Of a stretch of 64,000 nucleotides of DNA, positions 8,961 to 18,141 are shown piece after piece (within the stretch, counting starts at the first letter, position 1; every line of letters begins with the position of its first letter). The stretch spans positions 2,232,001 through 2,296,000 of the forward strand of contig NZ_FNKP01000001.1 in the NCBI RefSeq assembly GCF_900099835.1, given 5' to 3'. Below the pieces are notes generated by a model, which made no database searches, was not told the DNA's origin, and saw nothing but the letters and a program-made list of their open reading frames with translations. The DNA is from Paraburkholderia fungorum (GTDB taxonomy: Bacteria > Pseudomonadota > Gammaproteobacteria > Burkholderiales > Burkholderiaceae). Position numbers and translations under genes: made by a program.

Positions 8961-10625
8961 TTACTTTCCAAGCGACGTAAGAAAAGCCAGAAAATCGTCA
9001 ATCAGCAGTGGTTTGGCGAAGTAATGATCGAAGCCGGCCTGAGCCGCATTGTTTCGATAATCGTCGCTGGAATATCCGCTGAGTGCGACGAGCGTGAGAT
9101 GCGTAGAAGCCCGCACTTGGCGCAATGCAATCGCAACATCGAACCCCGGCATGTCCGGCAAGCCGAGGTCGACGACCGCGACCGAAGGATTGAATGTTTC
9201 CGCCGTCGACAACGCGCTCCTGCCGTCGTAAGCAACCGCGCATTCGTAGCCGTGTATCTCCAGAAGCGCCGCCAGCGAATCGGCCGAATCTTTGTTGTCG
9301 TCGACAATCAACACCCTGTGTTCGCCGTTGCCCTCGCTCTGTGGCGCGGCTGGTGTTGCTTCAACAACTTCCTCGTCGACGATCGGCAAGGTAACCACAA
9401 TACGGCTTCCCATGCCGATGCCGTCGCTATACGCAGCGACCGAGCCTCCGTGATCCCGTACGAGTCGCTGCACCACAGTCAATCCGATGCCGAGGCCTGC
9501 ATCCTGCCGCCCGATCGAGGTCGCGCCTTGCGCAAACAGGTCGAATACGCGCGGCAGCATGGCAGGATCGATCCCCACTCCCCGGTCGCTGACCGTCACC
9601 TGCACGTCGTCACCGACGCGCGTAGCCCGGATGTCGATCACATCCGGCTGCTTCGTATAGCGGGCGGCGTTATGAATGATGTTATTGAAAACCTGCTTCA
9701 AACGGGCGATATCGACTCGAACCGAGAGGATTTCGGGCGGGTACTCGACGCGAACCCGATGGCCGCGCCGCTCTATCTCCGCCAGCGACATTTCGATGCC
9801 CCCGTCGATCAGCGCGGTGACCGAGGCGACTTCGGTCTGAAGCTCCACCTTTCCCCGGGTGATACGGGAAACGTCGAGCAGATCGTTGACCATGCGGGAC
9901 AACTGCGCAGTCTGCCGGGCGATCACTGCAAACGTCTGCTCACGAGATTCCGCGACGGTGCGCTCAGCTAATTCGAGCGACAGCGAGATCGCCGCCAGCG
10001 GATTGCGCAACTCATGCGCGAGCATCGCCAGAAACTCGTTCTTGCGCAAATCGGCGTCTTCAAGTTCCGCTTTCTTCCGACGCAATTCTTCGAGCGTCAA
10101 CAGCATTTCGCGGTTCTGCTGTTCGAGTTCCTCGACCGGCGTTTGCGGCTTGCGGCGTGTGAGCTGCTCGACACGCGAGCTTAATTCACGCCCGGAAAGC
10201 CGTGCGGTACCGCGCGGGAGAAATATTTCCAGCGTGACCGTTGTCCCTTTGCCGGGTTCGGAGTGAATAAAGAACCCGTCGGTCATGCGCTGGCTGCCGG
10301 GGATGCCGACACCGACTTCGCCCGTGCGGCCCTGATGGTCTCTGAGCAACTCATCGACATTCGCGATGCCGGGGCCGTTATCGCTGATCTGCGCGATCAC
10401 GCACTGCGTCTCGTCCGCGTCGGTGGCGTCGCCGACCAGGAAGGTCAGCGTACCGCCGCCCGCAAACTGAACCGCGTTGCGCGCGATCTCCGACACGGCG
10501 GTGATAAAGCGCGTCCGCTGCACGTTATCGAGTCCAAACAGTTCGCCGATCTGTCGCGACCGGTCACGAATGGCCACGAGGCTGAGGTTCGTACTAATCG
10601 GCGTCGACAGAATTCGGTGACGCAT
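8961..10625 (-). CDS. RsbT-like ATPase / histidine kinase / receiver fusion
   Basis: 554 residues in four parts. Residues 1-135 are an anti-sigma-factor-type HATPase like RsbT, with EIARNAVQFAGGG, ISDNGPGI and GEVGVGIPG. A coiled coil follows at about 155-195 (VEELEQQNREMLLTLEELRRKKAEL). Then come HisKA with LAHELRNPLAA and its HATPase (VSDRGVGID, GLGIGLTV), and last a receiver with LIVDDNKDSADS and the phospho-acceptor in AVVDLGLPDMPG. It is the last gene of the rsbRST operon, one base after the phosphatase gene. The RsbT-like module probably docks on or reads the stressosome, linking it to a phosphorelay. No membrane segment is visible. Confidence 0.85.
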   Translation of the reverse strand: MRHRILSTPISTNLSLVAIRDRSRQIGELFGLDNVQRTRFITAVSEIARNAVQFAGGGTLTFLVGDATDADETQCVIAQISDNGPGIANVDELLRDHQGRTGEVGVGIPGSQRMTDGFFIHSEPGKGTTVTLEIFLPRGTARLSGRELSSRVEQLTRRKPQTPVEELEQQNREMLLTLEELRRKKAELEDADLRKNEFLAMLAHELRNPLAAISLSLELAERTVAESREQTFAVIARQTAQLSRMVNDLLDVSRITRGKVELQTEVASVTALIDGGIEMSLAEIERRGHRVRVEYPPEILSVRVDIARLKQVFNNIIHNAARYTKQPDVIDIRATRVGDDVQVTVSDRGVGIDPAMLPRVFDLFAQGATSIGRQDAGLGIGLTVVQRLVRDHGGSVAAYSDGIGMGSRIVVTLPIVDEEVVEATPAAPQSEGNGEHRVLIVDDNKDSADSLAALLEIHGYECAVAYDGRSALSTAETFNPSVAVVDLGLPDMPGFDVAIALRQVRASTHLTLVALSGYSSDDYRNNAAQAGFDHYFAKPLLIDDFLAFLTSLGK

Positions 10626-10626
10626 A

Positions 10627-11619
10627 TCAGGATGCCTTCACGACGACGATCGTTGCATCGTCCGTATCGCGCGCGAAGTCGCGGTGCAGGACGTTGGCGA
10701 TCAGACTCGGATGCCGGTCGACAAGACCGGGATGACGGTTCAGATTCCAGCGTGTGGAGAGCCCGTCGGTGGTCGCGACGAATACGCTGCCCCGGGTCAG
10801 GGGCACTTCGCTCGGACGAACGGTGCGCATGTTATAGCCGACGGTGCCGTCCGTTGAAATCAGATGCTGCGTATCGTTACCGGAAGCGACGATTCCAACT
10901 ATGTTACCGACGCCGGCAAACGACATGAGCGCTTTATCCGCATTGAACATCGCGACGGCCATCACGGCTCCCCGCGTCGTCTTGATGCCTTGATGAACGG
11001 CGCGCAAAACGTCCGCCGGCGTGTCGTTGATACCGGCTTGCTGGAATATGCCGACAGCACGGTTCGATGCCTCTGCGGCCAGTGGGCCATGACCCAGTCC
11101 GTCCAGCAGCGCAATCCAGAGACCGTTACCGGTGTGCCGGATGCCGAACGCGTCGCCGCAGATATCCTGTCCAAGTTTCGGCGTGGATCTCGCGCCGACC
11201 TCGAACGGGTGCGCCGCTGCATCACAGGAGTTGGCAATCCGGGCCAGCAGTGCCGTCCCGCAACCCGTCACGGAGTAGATATCGAACAGCGTCGAGTGCC
11301 GTTCGATGGTGCCGAGGCCGGCTCCCAGACTCCCGCCGGTAGAGAAGCCGTCAGTGCGTGCCGAGGTCAGATTGGTAATGCCAGGGCCTCGATCGAGCGC
11401 GATCACTTCAAGCCCTTGAGCCGCGCCTTCCTGATAATTCCTGAGCGTGACCTGACCCTGGCCTGCGTACTTGAGAATATTGGTCGCGGCCTCTGTGACG
11501 ACGAGCGCGGCATCGGCCTGGCGTTTTTCCGATAACCCTAGCGCGTGCGCCATATGTATTGCGCGACGACGCACATCAGCGACACCGCTTTTGTCGGTCA
11601 GGCTTAGCGTCGCTTCCAT
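10627..11619 (-). CDS. rsbX: RsbT-like ATPase fused to SpoIIE/PP2C-type phosphatase (RsbX-like)
   Basis: 330 residues. The N-terminal 135 form an RsbT/RsbW-type HATPase (EAATNILKYAG, DRGPGITN, GLGAGLGTIERH). The rest is a SpoIIE/RsbX-type PP2C phosphatase with the metal-binding GDAFG and LLDGLGHGP and a C-terminal TDD. By family knowledge RsbX removes phosphate from RsbR and RsbS and resets the stressosome. The start overlaps the end of rsbT by 16 bases, so the genes are translationally coupled. The fused ATPase domain is not present in Bacillus RsbX. The symbol reflects position and domain and is not proven orthology. Confidence 0.85.
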   Translation of the reverse strand: MEATLSLTDKSGVADVRRRAIHMAHALGLSEKRQADAALVVTEAATNILKYAGQGQVTLRNYQEGAAQGLEVIALDRGPGITNLTSARTDGFSTGGSLGAGLGTIERHSTLFDIYSVTGCGTALLARIANSCDAAAHPFEVGARSTPKLGQDICGDAFGIRHTGNGLWIALLDGLGHGPLAAEASNRAVGIFQQAGINDTPADVLRAVHQGIKTTRGAVMAVAMFNADKALMSFAGVGNIVGIVASGNDTQHLISTDGTVGYNMRTVRPSEVPLTRGSVFVATTDGLSTRWNLNRHPGLVDRHPSLIANVLHRDFARDTDDATIVVVKAS

Positions 11620-12014
11620 TGGATAATGCTCACTCTGGTGCCTTGTCCCACAATTGAAGTAATTTCGAATTCGTTGACGAGCCGGCGCGCACCGCCGAGC
11701 CCCAGACCCATGCTTTTGGCTGTGCTGAAGCCGTCTTCGAGCGCGCGCTCGATGTCGGGAATACCCGGTCCAGAGTCTTCAAAAACAAGTTTGATGCCGG
11801 GCCGGCCTCCCTGATTGACCTCTGCAATCGTGAGCGTGCCGCCCTGCCCGTGAACCAGCGTGTTGCGAGCCAACTCGCTCGCAGCGGTGACGAACTTGGT
11901 CCGCTCCAGCGTGCCGAAGGCCATCCGCACGGCCCATTCCTGGACTGTTTTACGAGCGAGATTGACCTGGTCGCCAGAGCGAATGTCCAGTACGACTTCG
12001 CTTAATTTAACGAT
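11604..12014 (-). CDS. rsbT: RsbT-type switch kinase, apparent ATC start
   Basis: An anti-sigma-factor-type serine kinase that phosphorylates RsbS and RsbR and leaves the stressosome on stress. Motifs: ELARNTLVHGQGG (N box), FEDSGPGIPDI (G1) and GLGLGGARRLV (G2). The first conventional in-frame start is a GTG at base 11930, which would give only 108 residues and cut off the first strand and helix. Coding similarity to RsbT clearly continues upstream (KLSEVVLDIRSGDQVNLARKTVQEW), and no ATG, GTG or TTG exists before an in-frame stop. An ATC seven bases after GGGAG would give 136 residues, close to Bacillus RsbT (133). It overlaps the rsbS stop by 13 bases. I use ATC as the start; this is inference. 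Confidence 0.8.
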   Translation of the reverse strand: MVKLSEVVLDIRSGDQVNLARKTVQEWAVRMAFGTLERTKFVTAASELARNTLVHGQGGTLTIAEVNQGGRPGIKLVFEDSGPGIPDIERALEDGFSTAKSMGLGLGGARRLVNEFEITSIVGQGTRVSIIQWKRR

Positions 12015-12385
12015 GGCGGCTCTCCCGCGTCGTCCAGCGATGCGCGCAGTAACGCCATACCTTTGTCGACATCGAGCGCCGTGCGGATTCCGTGAAGCGA
12101 CATGCCAAGTTCAACCAGCGTGATCGCCACGGCAGGCCGCATTCCGACGAGGACGGTCGTGGCGTCCATGATGCGCGCCATCGCGGCGATATGGCCCAGC
12201 GTGCGTCCGATGAACGAATCGACGATCTCGAGAGCAGAGATGTCGATCAGCACGCCTCGCGCACGCGTGCGCTCGATCCGCGACGTCAGGTCGTCCTGCA
12301 GGCCCAGCACCAATTCGTCATGGAGCTCGACCTGAATCGAAACCAGCAGAAACTCGCCGAGCTTGAGAACTGGAATCTGCTCCAT
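12002..12385 (-). CDS. rsbS: RsbS, STAS-domain stressosome scaffold
   Basis: A 127-residue single STAS domain. The phosphorylatable serine is visible at residue 57 in LIDISALEIVDSFIGRTLG, matching Ser59 of Bacillus RsbS. In the family RsbS and RsbR build the roughly 1.8-MDa stressosome core, which holds RsbT until a stress signal. The gene starts one base after the rsbR stop, with AGGA as ribosome binding site, and its end overlaps rsbT. The Gly/Met-rich segment VGMRPAVAITLVELGM is the standard STAS third strand and helix. Confidence 0.9.
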   Translation of the reverse strand: MEQIPVLKLGEFLLVSIQVELHDELVLGLQDDLTSRIERTRARGVLIDISALEIVDSFIGRTLGHIAAMARIMDATTVLVGMRPAVAITLVELGMSLHGIRTALDVDKGMALLRASLDDAGEPPSLN

Positions 12386-12386
12386 T

Positions 12387-13256
12387 TCAGTTGTCCTGCT
12401 TCAGGGCCGAGAGCTTGCCGACGCCGAGGCCGACTCGACGCAGGGCGACCTTCAGCGCTTCAGCGAGCGTCGCCTTCGTGACCACATCGCCCAGATCGAC
12501 GCCAAGGTGCACGATGGTCTGCGCGATTTGCGGACGAATTCCGCTGATGATGCATTCGGCGCCCATCAGGCGCGCAGCGGCCACTGTCTTGAGCAGGTGC
12601 TGTGCAACGAGCGTGTCGACCGTCGGAACACCGGTGATATCGATGATGGCAATCGCAGCTTCGTTTTCGACGATCGAATCGAGCAGGCTTTCCATGACGA
12701 CCTGGGTGCGCTCGCTGTCGAGCGTACCGATCAGCGGCAGCGCCACGATCGAATCCCACAGCCGCACCACCGGCGTGGTCAGATCGAGCAATTCCTGCTG
12801 CTGACGCTCGATGATCTCCTGACGCGTTTCCTGGTAAGCCTCGACCGTCAGCAGGCCGAGCCTGTCGAGCGTTTGCGTCAGCTTCCAGAGTTCGTCTACC
12901 AGGCGGGACGAATCCTTGCCGAACTCTTTCCGCAACGCGTCAAACAAGGGCTTTTTCAGCGAAAAGATGAAGGTGGCAGTTTCCGCCGGGGAAAAACCCT
13001 GCACGACACGTTCACGCGACAGCGCGATGAGATGTGCGCGGATAGCCTGCCAGGCTTCGCCGCTCAATTCCTCGTCGTAGTCGCTTTTGACTGCCTTCGC
13101 GAAGATCGCGAGAAATACCCGTGACGTTTCTTTCAGTTCGCCGTCCGAGATCACCCCTTGCCGCGAACCGCCCGCCAACTGTCCATCGACCCACGCCGTC
13201 AGGATAGAACTTTCGTTCTTTTCCAGAATGGCACCCAAATCTGTCTGATCGCTCAA
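12387..13256 (-). CDS. rsbR: RsbR-type stressosome sensor, TTG start
   Basis: 289 residues: an N-terminal helical sensor domain (about 1-155, RsbRD_N/non-haem globin type), a linker helix rich in Gln/Glu (QETRQEIIERQQQELLDL), and a C-terminal STAS domain (about 165-275). The STAS domain keeps VPTVDTLVAQHLL, with threonines at the RsbT phosphorylation region. The reading starts at TTG with AGGAG six bases upstream. It is the first gene of the five-gene operon. The signal sensed is unknown; no haem-binding histidine can be assigned from sequence alone. Confidence 0.88.
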   Translation of the reverse strand: MSDQTDLGAILEKNESSILTAWVDGQLAGGSRQGVISDGELKETSRVFLAIFAKAVKSDYDEELSGEAWQAIRAHLIALSRERVVQGFSPAETATFIFSLKKPLFDALRKEFGKDSSRLVDELWKLTQTLDRLGLLTVEAYQETRQEIIERQQQELLDLTTPVVRLWDSIVALPLIGTLDSERTQVVMESLLDSIVENEAAIAIIDITGVPTVDTLVAQHLLKTVAAARLMGAECIISGIRPQIAQTIVHLGVDLGDVVTKATLAEALKVALRRVGLGVGKLSALKQDN

Positions 13257-14391
13257 TGTTTGCTCCTGAGTGGGTTCATGCGCTATCCAACGAGTGCCAT
13301 ATCATACAGTCCGGCGATTTCGGCGGGCCGTGTGTCTTCTCTTCCTTGAATGAATTTTTTAGCGGAGGTTGCGCTCTCGCACAAAGGAAGTTTTGGGCGC
13401 ACACGTAAACCCTGAATTTTCCGATCTGGCAGCCGTCCATCGGTACTTTCTACGACACCCGATCCGTTTTTTTCGTGCAGTGCAGCACGCAAATTTGCGA
13501 TTTCCCCGGCGCGCATTCAGCCACCACATTACGTCGCTAGTGGCCTTGATAAGAGTCTGTATGGCAGCCTGCCGACTCTTTCCGATTTCCGCAGCCGCAC
13601 CGGTATCGATTTAGACGGCGGCACGAGGCTGCCCTTCGCGTGATGCGACAGCGGGATGAGCCGGTTGCATTCAGTAGCGGCTCATGACACAACTGGCCGG
13701 CGTATCGAAAGCATGTACGCGCGAGAAGTTAATACAGGCAGGAAGTTCCGGGCGACGCGCGTCCTGACACGTAGAACATGGCCTCTTCTGCTTCAATTGC
13801 GCGTCACCCTTTTGCGATCCCGGCGAACGCGTGTCCCCCTGTCGTTTGCGAGGACCGGTCGGTGGCCGGGTCCCAGCGCGCGGGTGCAGTCAGCCATCCT
13901 GACGATTCGGGTTCGGTCAGTGTGTGTGGTGCAAAAAAATCGGGATCGATATGTTTGCTGGCGACGTCCCATGCGGTCGCATTCGCCCCCTTCTCGCAGC
14001 ATGTAGCGTCACGCGAGTTCACGCTCACTGGCACGCTTTTATCGTCGATTGGCGGCTGAGGTATGAAGCTCCCGATTACTCCCGGCTCATCAAATGCGAA
14101 GACGGTTTGCGGGTCTTACGTCGTGCTGGCAGTTGCCAAAGGCGGCTTCGCACGCGCTGATGAGCTGGGTATGCCACACGCAATCTGGTGCACGGCCCGC
14201 TACGACAAACGAATAAAAACGGGCAGCGTAACGCGTCCGCACATACGCACCTTTATCCGCGTGCAGGGAACGGCTCTTGCGATGTCAGCAACACCAGGCC
14301 GCGCTCGATCATCGTCGTTGACATCGTTCGCAGGTAATGCGCAGCGACATCTGACGAAGATCACAACGCCTTTCCTATCCCGGAGTTATTC
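13257..14391. other. Gene-poor interval upstream of the stressosome operon
   Basis: 1.1 kb between divergent rsbR and the SDR gene. It must carry the stressosome promoter and the SDR promoter. Short ORFs exist on both strands (for example plus 13778-14059 and minus 13804-14034), but none has a ribosome binding site together with a recognisable fold. The stretch just upstream of rsbR is AT-richer. I cannot assign a gene here; a decayed gene or an untranslated RNA remains possible. Confidence 0.5.
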
Positions 14392-15294
14392 ATGGCCGAC
14401 ACCCGCAATCAATTCACCATGCAGGACCCCACCACACAATATCCGCAGCCGCCCTTCGAACGGCAGCCGCAATCAGCGCCCGGACTGGCGCAGAGGATGA
14501 CTCCGAAGCCCGATCACGGCGAGACGAGCTACAGGGGATTCGGTCGACTCGCCGGCCGCCGCGCACTGATCACCGGCGCGGACAGCGGCATTGGACGAGC
14601 GGTTGCGATCGCATTCGCCCGCGAAGGTGCCGATGTGGCGCTGAACTATTTGCCGAGCGAGGAAGCGGACGCACGCGAGGTCATCCGGCTCGTTGAAGAA
14701 GCTGGCAGGAAGGCAATCGCCCTGCCCGGCGACGTTGGCGACGAGGCGTTTTGCCGCCGGCTTGTCGAACAGTCGGTCGGGCAACTCGGCGGCCTCGATA
14801 TTCTGGTGAACGTGGCGGGCAAGCAGGTATTCGTCGAAGATATCGCCGATCTCACCACGCAGCAACTCGAAACGACCTTCCGCACCAATGTCTTTGCGAT
14901 GTTCTGGCTCTGCAAGGCAGCTTTGCCGCATCTGCCGCCGGGCGCGACCATCATCAATACGACGTCGATCCAGAGTTATCAGCCAAGCCCGGGTCTGCTC
15001 GACTACGCGTCGACCAAAGCGGCCATCACGGCCTTCACCCACGGCCTGGCGAAACAGGTGATCGGTAAAGGCGTCCGTGTCAATGCAGTTGCACCAGGTC
15101 CAGTGTGGACACCGCTTCAGCCGAGCGGCGGGCAGCCGCAGGAGAAAGTCGAAGAATTCGGCTTGGAAGCGCCGATGAAGCGCCCCGGCCAGCCTGCGGA
15201 ACTCGCACCTGTCTATGTACTGCTGGCGTCGCAGGAGTCGAGCTTTGTGACGGGCGAAGTGTATGGCGTGACCGGTGGCAATCATCTGCCTTGA
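14392..15294 (+). CDS. SDR oxidoreductase, YghA/general-stress type
   Basis: A 300-residue short-chain dehydrogenase. It has a proline/glutamine-rich leader (residues 1-45) typical of the YghA / Bacillus GspB39 group, then the NAD(P) motif [22 protein letters not shown], the structural NVAGK, the catalytic Ser in TTSIQSYQ, and YASTK with the catalytic Tyr and Lys. The C-terminus ends [11 protein letters not shown], as usual for the group. GGAG lies six bases upstream. It faces away from the stressosome operon. Homologues are often stress-induced, which fits the context but is not shown here. The substrate is unknown. Confidence 0.88.
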   Translation: MADTRNQFTMQDPTTQYPQPPFERQPQSAPGLAQRMTPKPDHGETSYRGFGRLAGRRALITGADSGIGRAVAIAFAREGADVALNYLPSEEADAREVIRLVEEAGRKAIALPGDVGDEAFCRRLVEQSVGQLGGLDILVNVAGKQVFVEDIADLTTQQLETTFRTNVFAMFWLCKAALPHLPPGATIINTTSIQSYQPSPGLLDYASTKAAITAFTHGLAKQVIGKGVRVNAVAPGPVWTPLQPSGGQPQEKVEEFGLEAPMKRPGQPAELAPVYVLLASQESSFVTGEVYGVTGGNHLP

Positions 15295-15621
15295 TAAGGG
15301 CTCACGCGGGTATGGGGCGGTGTCGGCGCTCGATTCGTGCGCCCGGCATCGCTCCGCAGGATCGCGTTGCTTTCGCCATTAGAAAAACTGCTTTCTGCGG
15401 GCCGTCCGCACGGCATCGAGCGATGCTAACCGTAAAAAATGAGAGCCCTGAGGACGCCTGTCCGAAGCCGCCGCGAAACCGTCAAAGTGGTCACCTGAAA
15501 ATACCCAAAATCGGTCATTTTTAGAATCCATTTCGACGTCTAAGATTCACTCATCGCGTCACGGAATGCCAGCAGAACAGCGTCCAGCCACGCGTTCAAC
15601 CATCCCACTGAGGAGTGAATC
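15295..15621. other. Intergenic stretch with two related short motifs
   Basis: 327 bases with no supportable gene. Around 15483-15525 the sequence is AT-richer and carries two similar motifs (TGGTCACCTGAAAAT and CGGTCATTTTTAGAAT) beside the tract ACCCAAAAT. It has the look of an insertion-element end or an operator pair. It also serves as the upstream region of the AhpD-like gene. Confidence 0.35.
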
Positions 15622-16059
15622 ATGGAACAACGTCTCGACTTCTACAAAGCCAATCCCGCCGCGATCAAGGCAATGCTCGGCGTCGAAGAGCGCATCGGCA
15701 AATCGGCGCTCGAAAAATCGCTGACCGAACTGGTGCGTCTGCGTGCATCGCAGATCAACGGCTGCGCATTCTGCGTCGACATGCACACCACCGACGCCCG
15801 CAAAGGCGGCGAAACCGAGCGCCGTCTCGCCACCGTAGTGGTATGGCGCGAAACGCCGTTCTTCACCGACCGCGAACGCGCCGCACTCGAATGGACCGAA
15901 GCGGTGACGCTGGTGTCGCACGAGCATGTGCCCGATGCCGTGTGGGAAGCTGTGCGTCCGCATTTCAGCGACGAGGAACTGGTCGACCTGACGCTGCTGA
16001 TTTCGGCGATCAACGCATGGAACCGCTTTGCGATTTCGTTCCGCAAGATGCCTGCATAA
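15622..16059 (+). CDS. Carboxymuconolactone decarboxylase / AhpD-like protein
   Basis: A 145-residue all-helical protein of the AhpD-like family. The active-site motif is seen as RASQINGCAFCVDMHTTDARKGGE: CxxC followed three residues later by His, the peroxidase-type arrangement, rather than the decarboxylase form. Such proteins use the CxxC pair to reduce hydroperoxides or a partner thiol. The gene is monocistronic, with AGGAG upstream of the ATG. It converges on the chemoreceptor gene with 95 bases between. Confidence 0.88.
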   Translation: MEQRLDFYKANPAAIKAMLGVEERIGKSALEKSLTELVRLRASQINGCAFCVDMHTTDARKGGETERRLATVVVWRETPFFTDRERAALEWTEAVTLVSHEHVPDAVWEAVRPHFSDEELVDLTLLISAINAWNRFAISFRKMPA

Positions 16060-16154
16060 AAGGCTGCACGACGCGCTGGATGAAAGGACTCCCTAAGGCC
16101 TGCATGAAGGACCCGCGTCAAAGCCAGATCATGCCGAACCCGCTACGCGAGCGC

Positions 16155-17771
16155 TCAATAAGCCGCTTCGCGTAGCGCCCGGTCGCCCGACACCTTGAAA
16201 GCCGCCGTCAACTCGCTCAACTGCCGCGCCTGATCGGCCAGCGAGTTCGCGGTCGCCGCGCTTTCCTCGACCAGCGCCGCATTGTGCTGGGTCACCTCGT
16301 CCATTTGCGTGACGGCGAGGCTCACCTGTTTGATCCCCTCGCTCTGCTCCTTCGACGCCGCCGCGATCTCGCCGACGATCCGCGCGACCCGTTCGATCGC
16401 AGCTTCGATGTTCTGCATCGTGCCGCCCGCTTCGTTGACGAGGCCTGCGCCGTTTTCCACGCGCGAGGTGGACTCCGCGATCAGCGCGCCGATTTCCTTT
16501 GCGGCCGCCGCCGAGCGTTGCGCGAGACTGCGCACTTCGCCCGCGACCACCGCAAAACCGCGCCCTTCCTCGCCCGCTCGCGCCGCTTCGACGGCCGCAT
16601 TCAGCGCAAGAATATTGGTCTGGAAAGCAATGCCCTCGATTGCGGTGATGATGCCGGTCATCTTCGACGAACCCGCGTGAATCACGCGCATGGTCTCGAC
16701 CATGCTGCCGACCGAATCGCGCCCGCGCGCGGCCATCTCCGATGCGCGCAGCGCCAGTTCGCTCGCGTGATGCGCGTTCTCGGCGTTCAGTTGCACGGTC
16801 GACGTGAGTTGCTCCATCGCCGCCGCCGTCTGTTCGAGCGACGCGGCCTGTTCCTCGGTCCGTTGCGACAGATCGAGATTGCCTGCCGCAATCTGCTGGG
16901 TCGACGACGCAATCGAATGAGAGCCGGCCCGCACCGTGGTGACGGTTGCGCCGAGCTTGTCCTGCATCGACGCGACGCCGCGCAACAGCGTCGCCATTTC
17001 GTCGTTCGAGCGGATCGTTACGCGGGTCGTCAATTCACCGGCGGCGATCGCGTCGAACTGGCGCAGCGCGTCGTTCAGCGGCGTCATGATCGCGCGGCGC
17101 AACGTGCGCCAGCTGACGAACGCCACCGTCAAGCCCAGCACGATGCTGCCGATACACGCGATCAGCAGCGTATGAAAGCGCGCCGCCGAGCGGTCGTTCG
17201 CGTCGCTCGCCTGCTGATTCAGGTAGTTTTCCAGCGCACCCTGGCTCGTGTTCATCGCCGTATAAAGGCCGATCAGGTGATTCGCGCGGCCCTCGTCCAT
17301 CCAGCTCACGTCGCCGCTGCGGATCGCCTCGACCAGCTTGTCGATACCGTCACGCCGCACAGCAGTGCGCTTCGCGTCGAGGTCGTCGGTGAGGGTTTGC
17401 AGTTCCGGCGTTTTCGGCAACTCGCGGAATGTGCGCCACCATTTGTCCGACTCGCCGAGCAGCATGTTCGCGCGTTCGAGTTGCGCGGTCAGTTGCGGCG
17501 AGTGCGGATTGCTCATCGCCCAGTCAAGGCCGAAGCGCGCCCGCGACATGGCGGTGCCCGATTTGCCGAGCGCGACGACCGACGCGAAGTGGACCGCGTA
17601 CGCGTCGTGCTGCGCGTCGTTGCTTTCGTCCATGCCGAGAATGCCGAGGGCGCCGGTGGCGATCAACAGCACGCCGAGAAACGCGATGGTGATCGCGATG
17701 CGGAGATTGATGGTGAGGTGTCTGGTCATCGTGATTGTTCTGGCTCTGGCTGGTCTCGCGCTCTGGCTCAT
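16155..17771 (-). CDS. Methyl-accepting chemotaxis protein (Tsr-like topology)
   Basis: 538 residues. One membrane helix lies near residues 27-48 and a second near 205-225, bracketing a periplasmic four-helix sensor domain, followed by HAMP and a long signalling coiled coil. The hairpin tip is intact: [45 protein letters not shown]. No CheR-docking pentapeptide ends the protein (it ends ALREAAY), unlike the receptor at 39.9 kb. The longer start is used because AGGAG lies nine bases upstream; an ATG at 17729 is the alternative. No chemotaxis genes are adjacent, so it is an orphan receptor. Confidence 0.92.
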   Translation of the reverse strand: MSQSARPARARTITMTRHLTINLRIAITIAFLGVLLIATGALGILGMDESNDAQHDAYAVHFASVVALGKSGTAMSRARFGLDWAMSNPHSPQLTAQLERANMLLGESDKWWRTFRELPKTPELQTLTDDLDAKRTAVRRDGIDKLVEAIRSGDVSWMDEGRANHLIGLYTAMNTSQGALENYLNQQASDANDRSAARFHTLLIACIGSIVLGLTVAFVSWRTLRRAIMTPLNDALRQFDAIAAGELTTRVTIRSNDEMATLLRGVASMQDKLGATVTTVRAGSHSIASSTQQIAAGNLDLSQRTEEQAASLEQTAAAMEQLTSTVQLNAENAHHASELALRASEMAARGRDSVGSMVETMRVIHAGSSKMTGIITAIEGIAFQTNILALNAAVEAARAGEEGRGFAVVAGEVRSLAQRSAAAAKEIGALIAESTSRVENGAGLVNEAGGTMQNIEAAIERVARIVGEIAAASKEQSEGIKQVSLAVTQMDEVTQHNAALVEESAATANSLADQARQLSELTAAFKVSGDRALREAAY

Positions 17772-18141
17772 GACGTGCGGCTCCTGCGCACGGATGAAAG
17801 GCGATGTGTCCCGACGCCTTCCACGTGGCCACTCTGTACTTCCTGCTCAAACGATTTTTTGTTCCTTATTTGGAACATCTAACCGTATATGGAAAGTATA
17901 TCGAGACAGGATCGTGCGAAAAAATAAAATCTGAAAGACGCGGTAAACGCGCAACAGGCGTGGCAGCGTCTGCGGAGACCGTATCTGGAGGAGTGGGAGG
18001 GCCGGAAAAGGCCACGATCAGGGCGCGCATTGCGCGCGCCGCCATTCATTTCTGGTTGCGGCTAACAGCATGTGTGCCGCTTGTTTCCCGCTTATTCGCC
18101 GCGCGAATTGCCGCTCCGTTGCGGAACGGCATCCATCGGAA
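17772..18141. other. Upstream region of the chemoreceptor
   Basis: 370 bases between the LysR gene end and the chemoreceptor start, both on the minus strand. It includes an AT-rich segment with an inverted repeat GTTCC-6-GGAAC at 17861-17876 that could be a regulator site for the chemoreceptor promoter. No gene is supported. Confidence 0.4.

Noticed and set aside
13804..14034. Short minus-strand ORF with an apparent protein-like composition
   Set aside because: No ribosome binding site, no family, and overlapping ORFs on the other strand have equal claim.
16284..17882. 532-residue plus-strand ORF
   Set aside because: Antisense to the chemoreceptor; rich in Arg and His.
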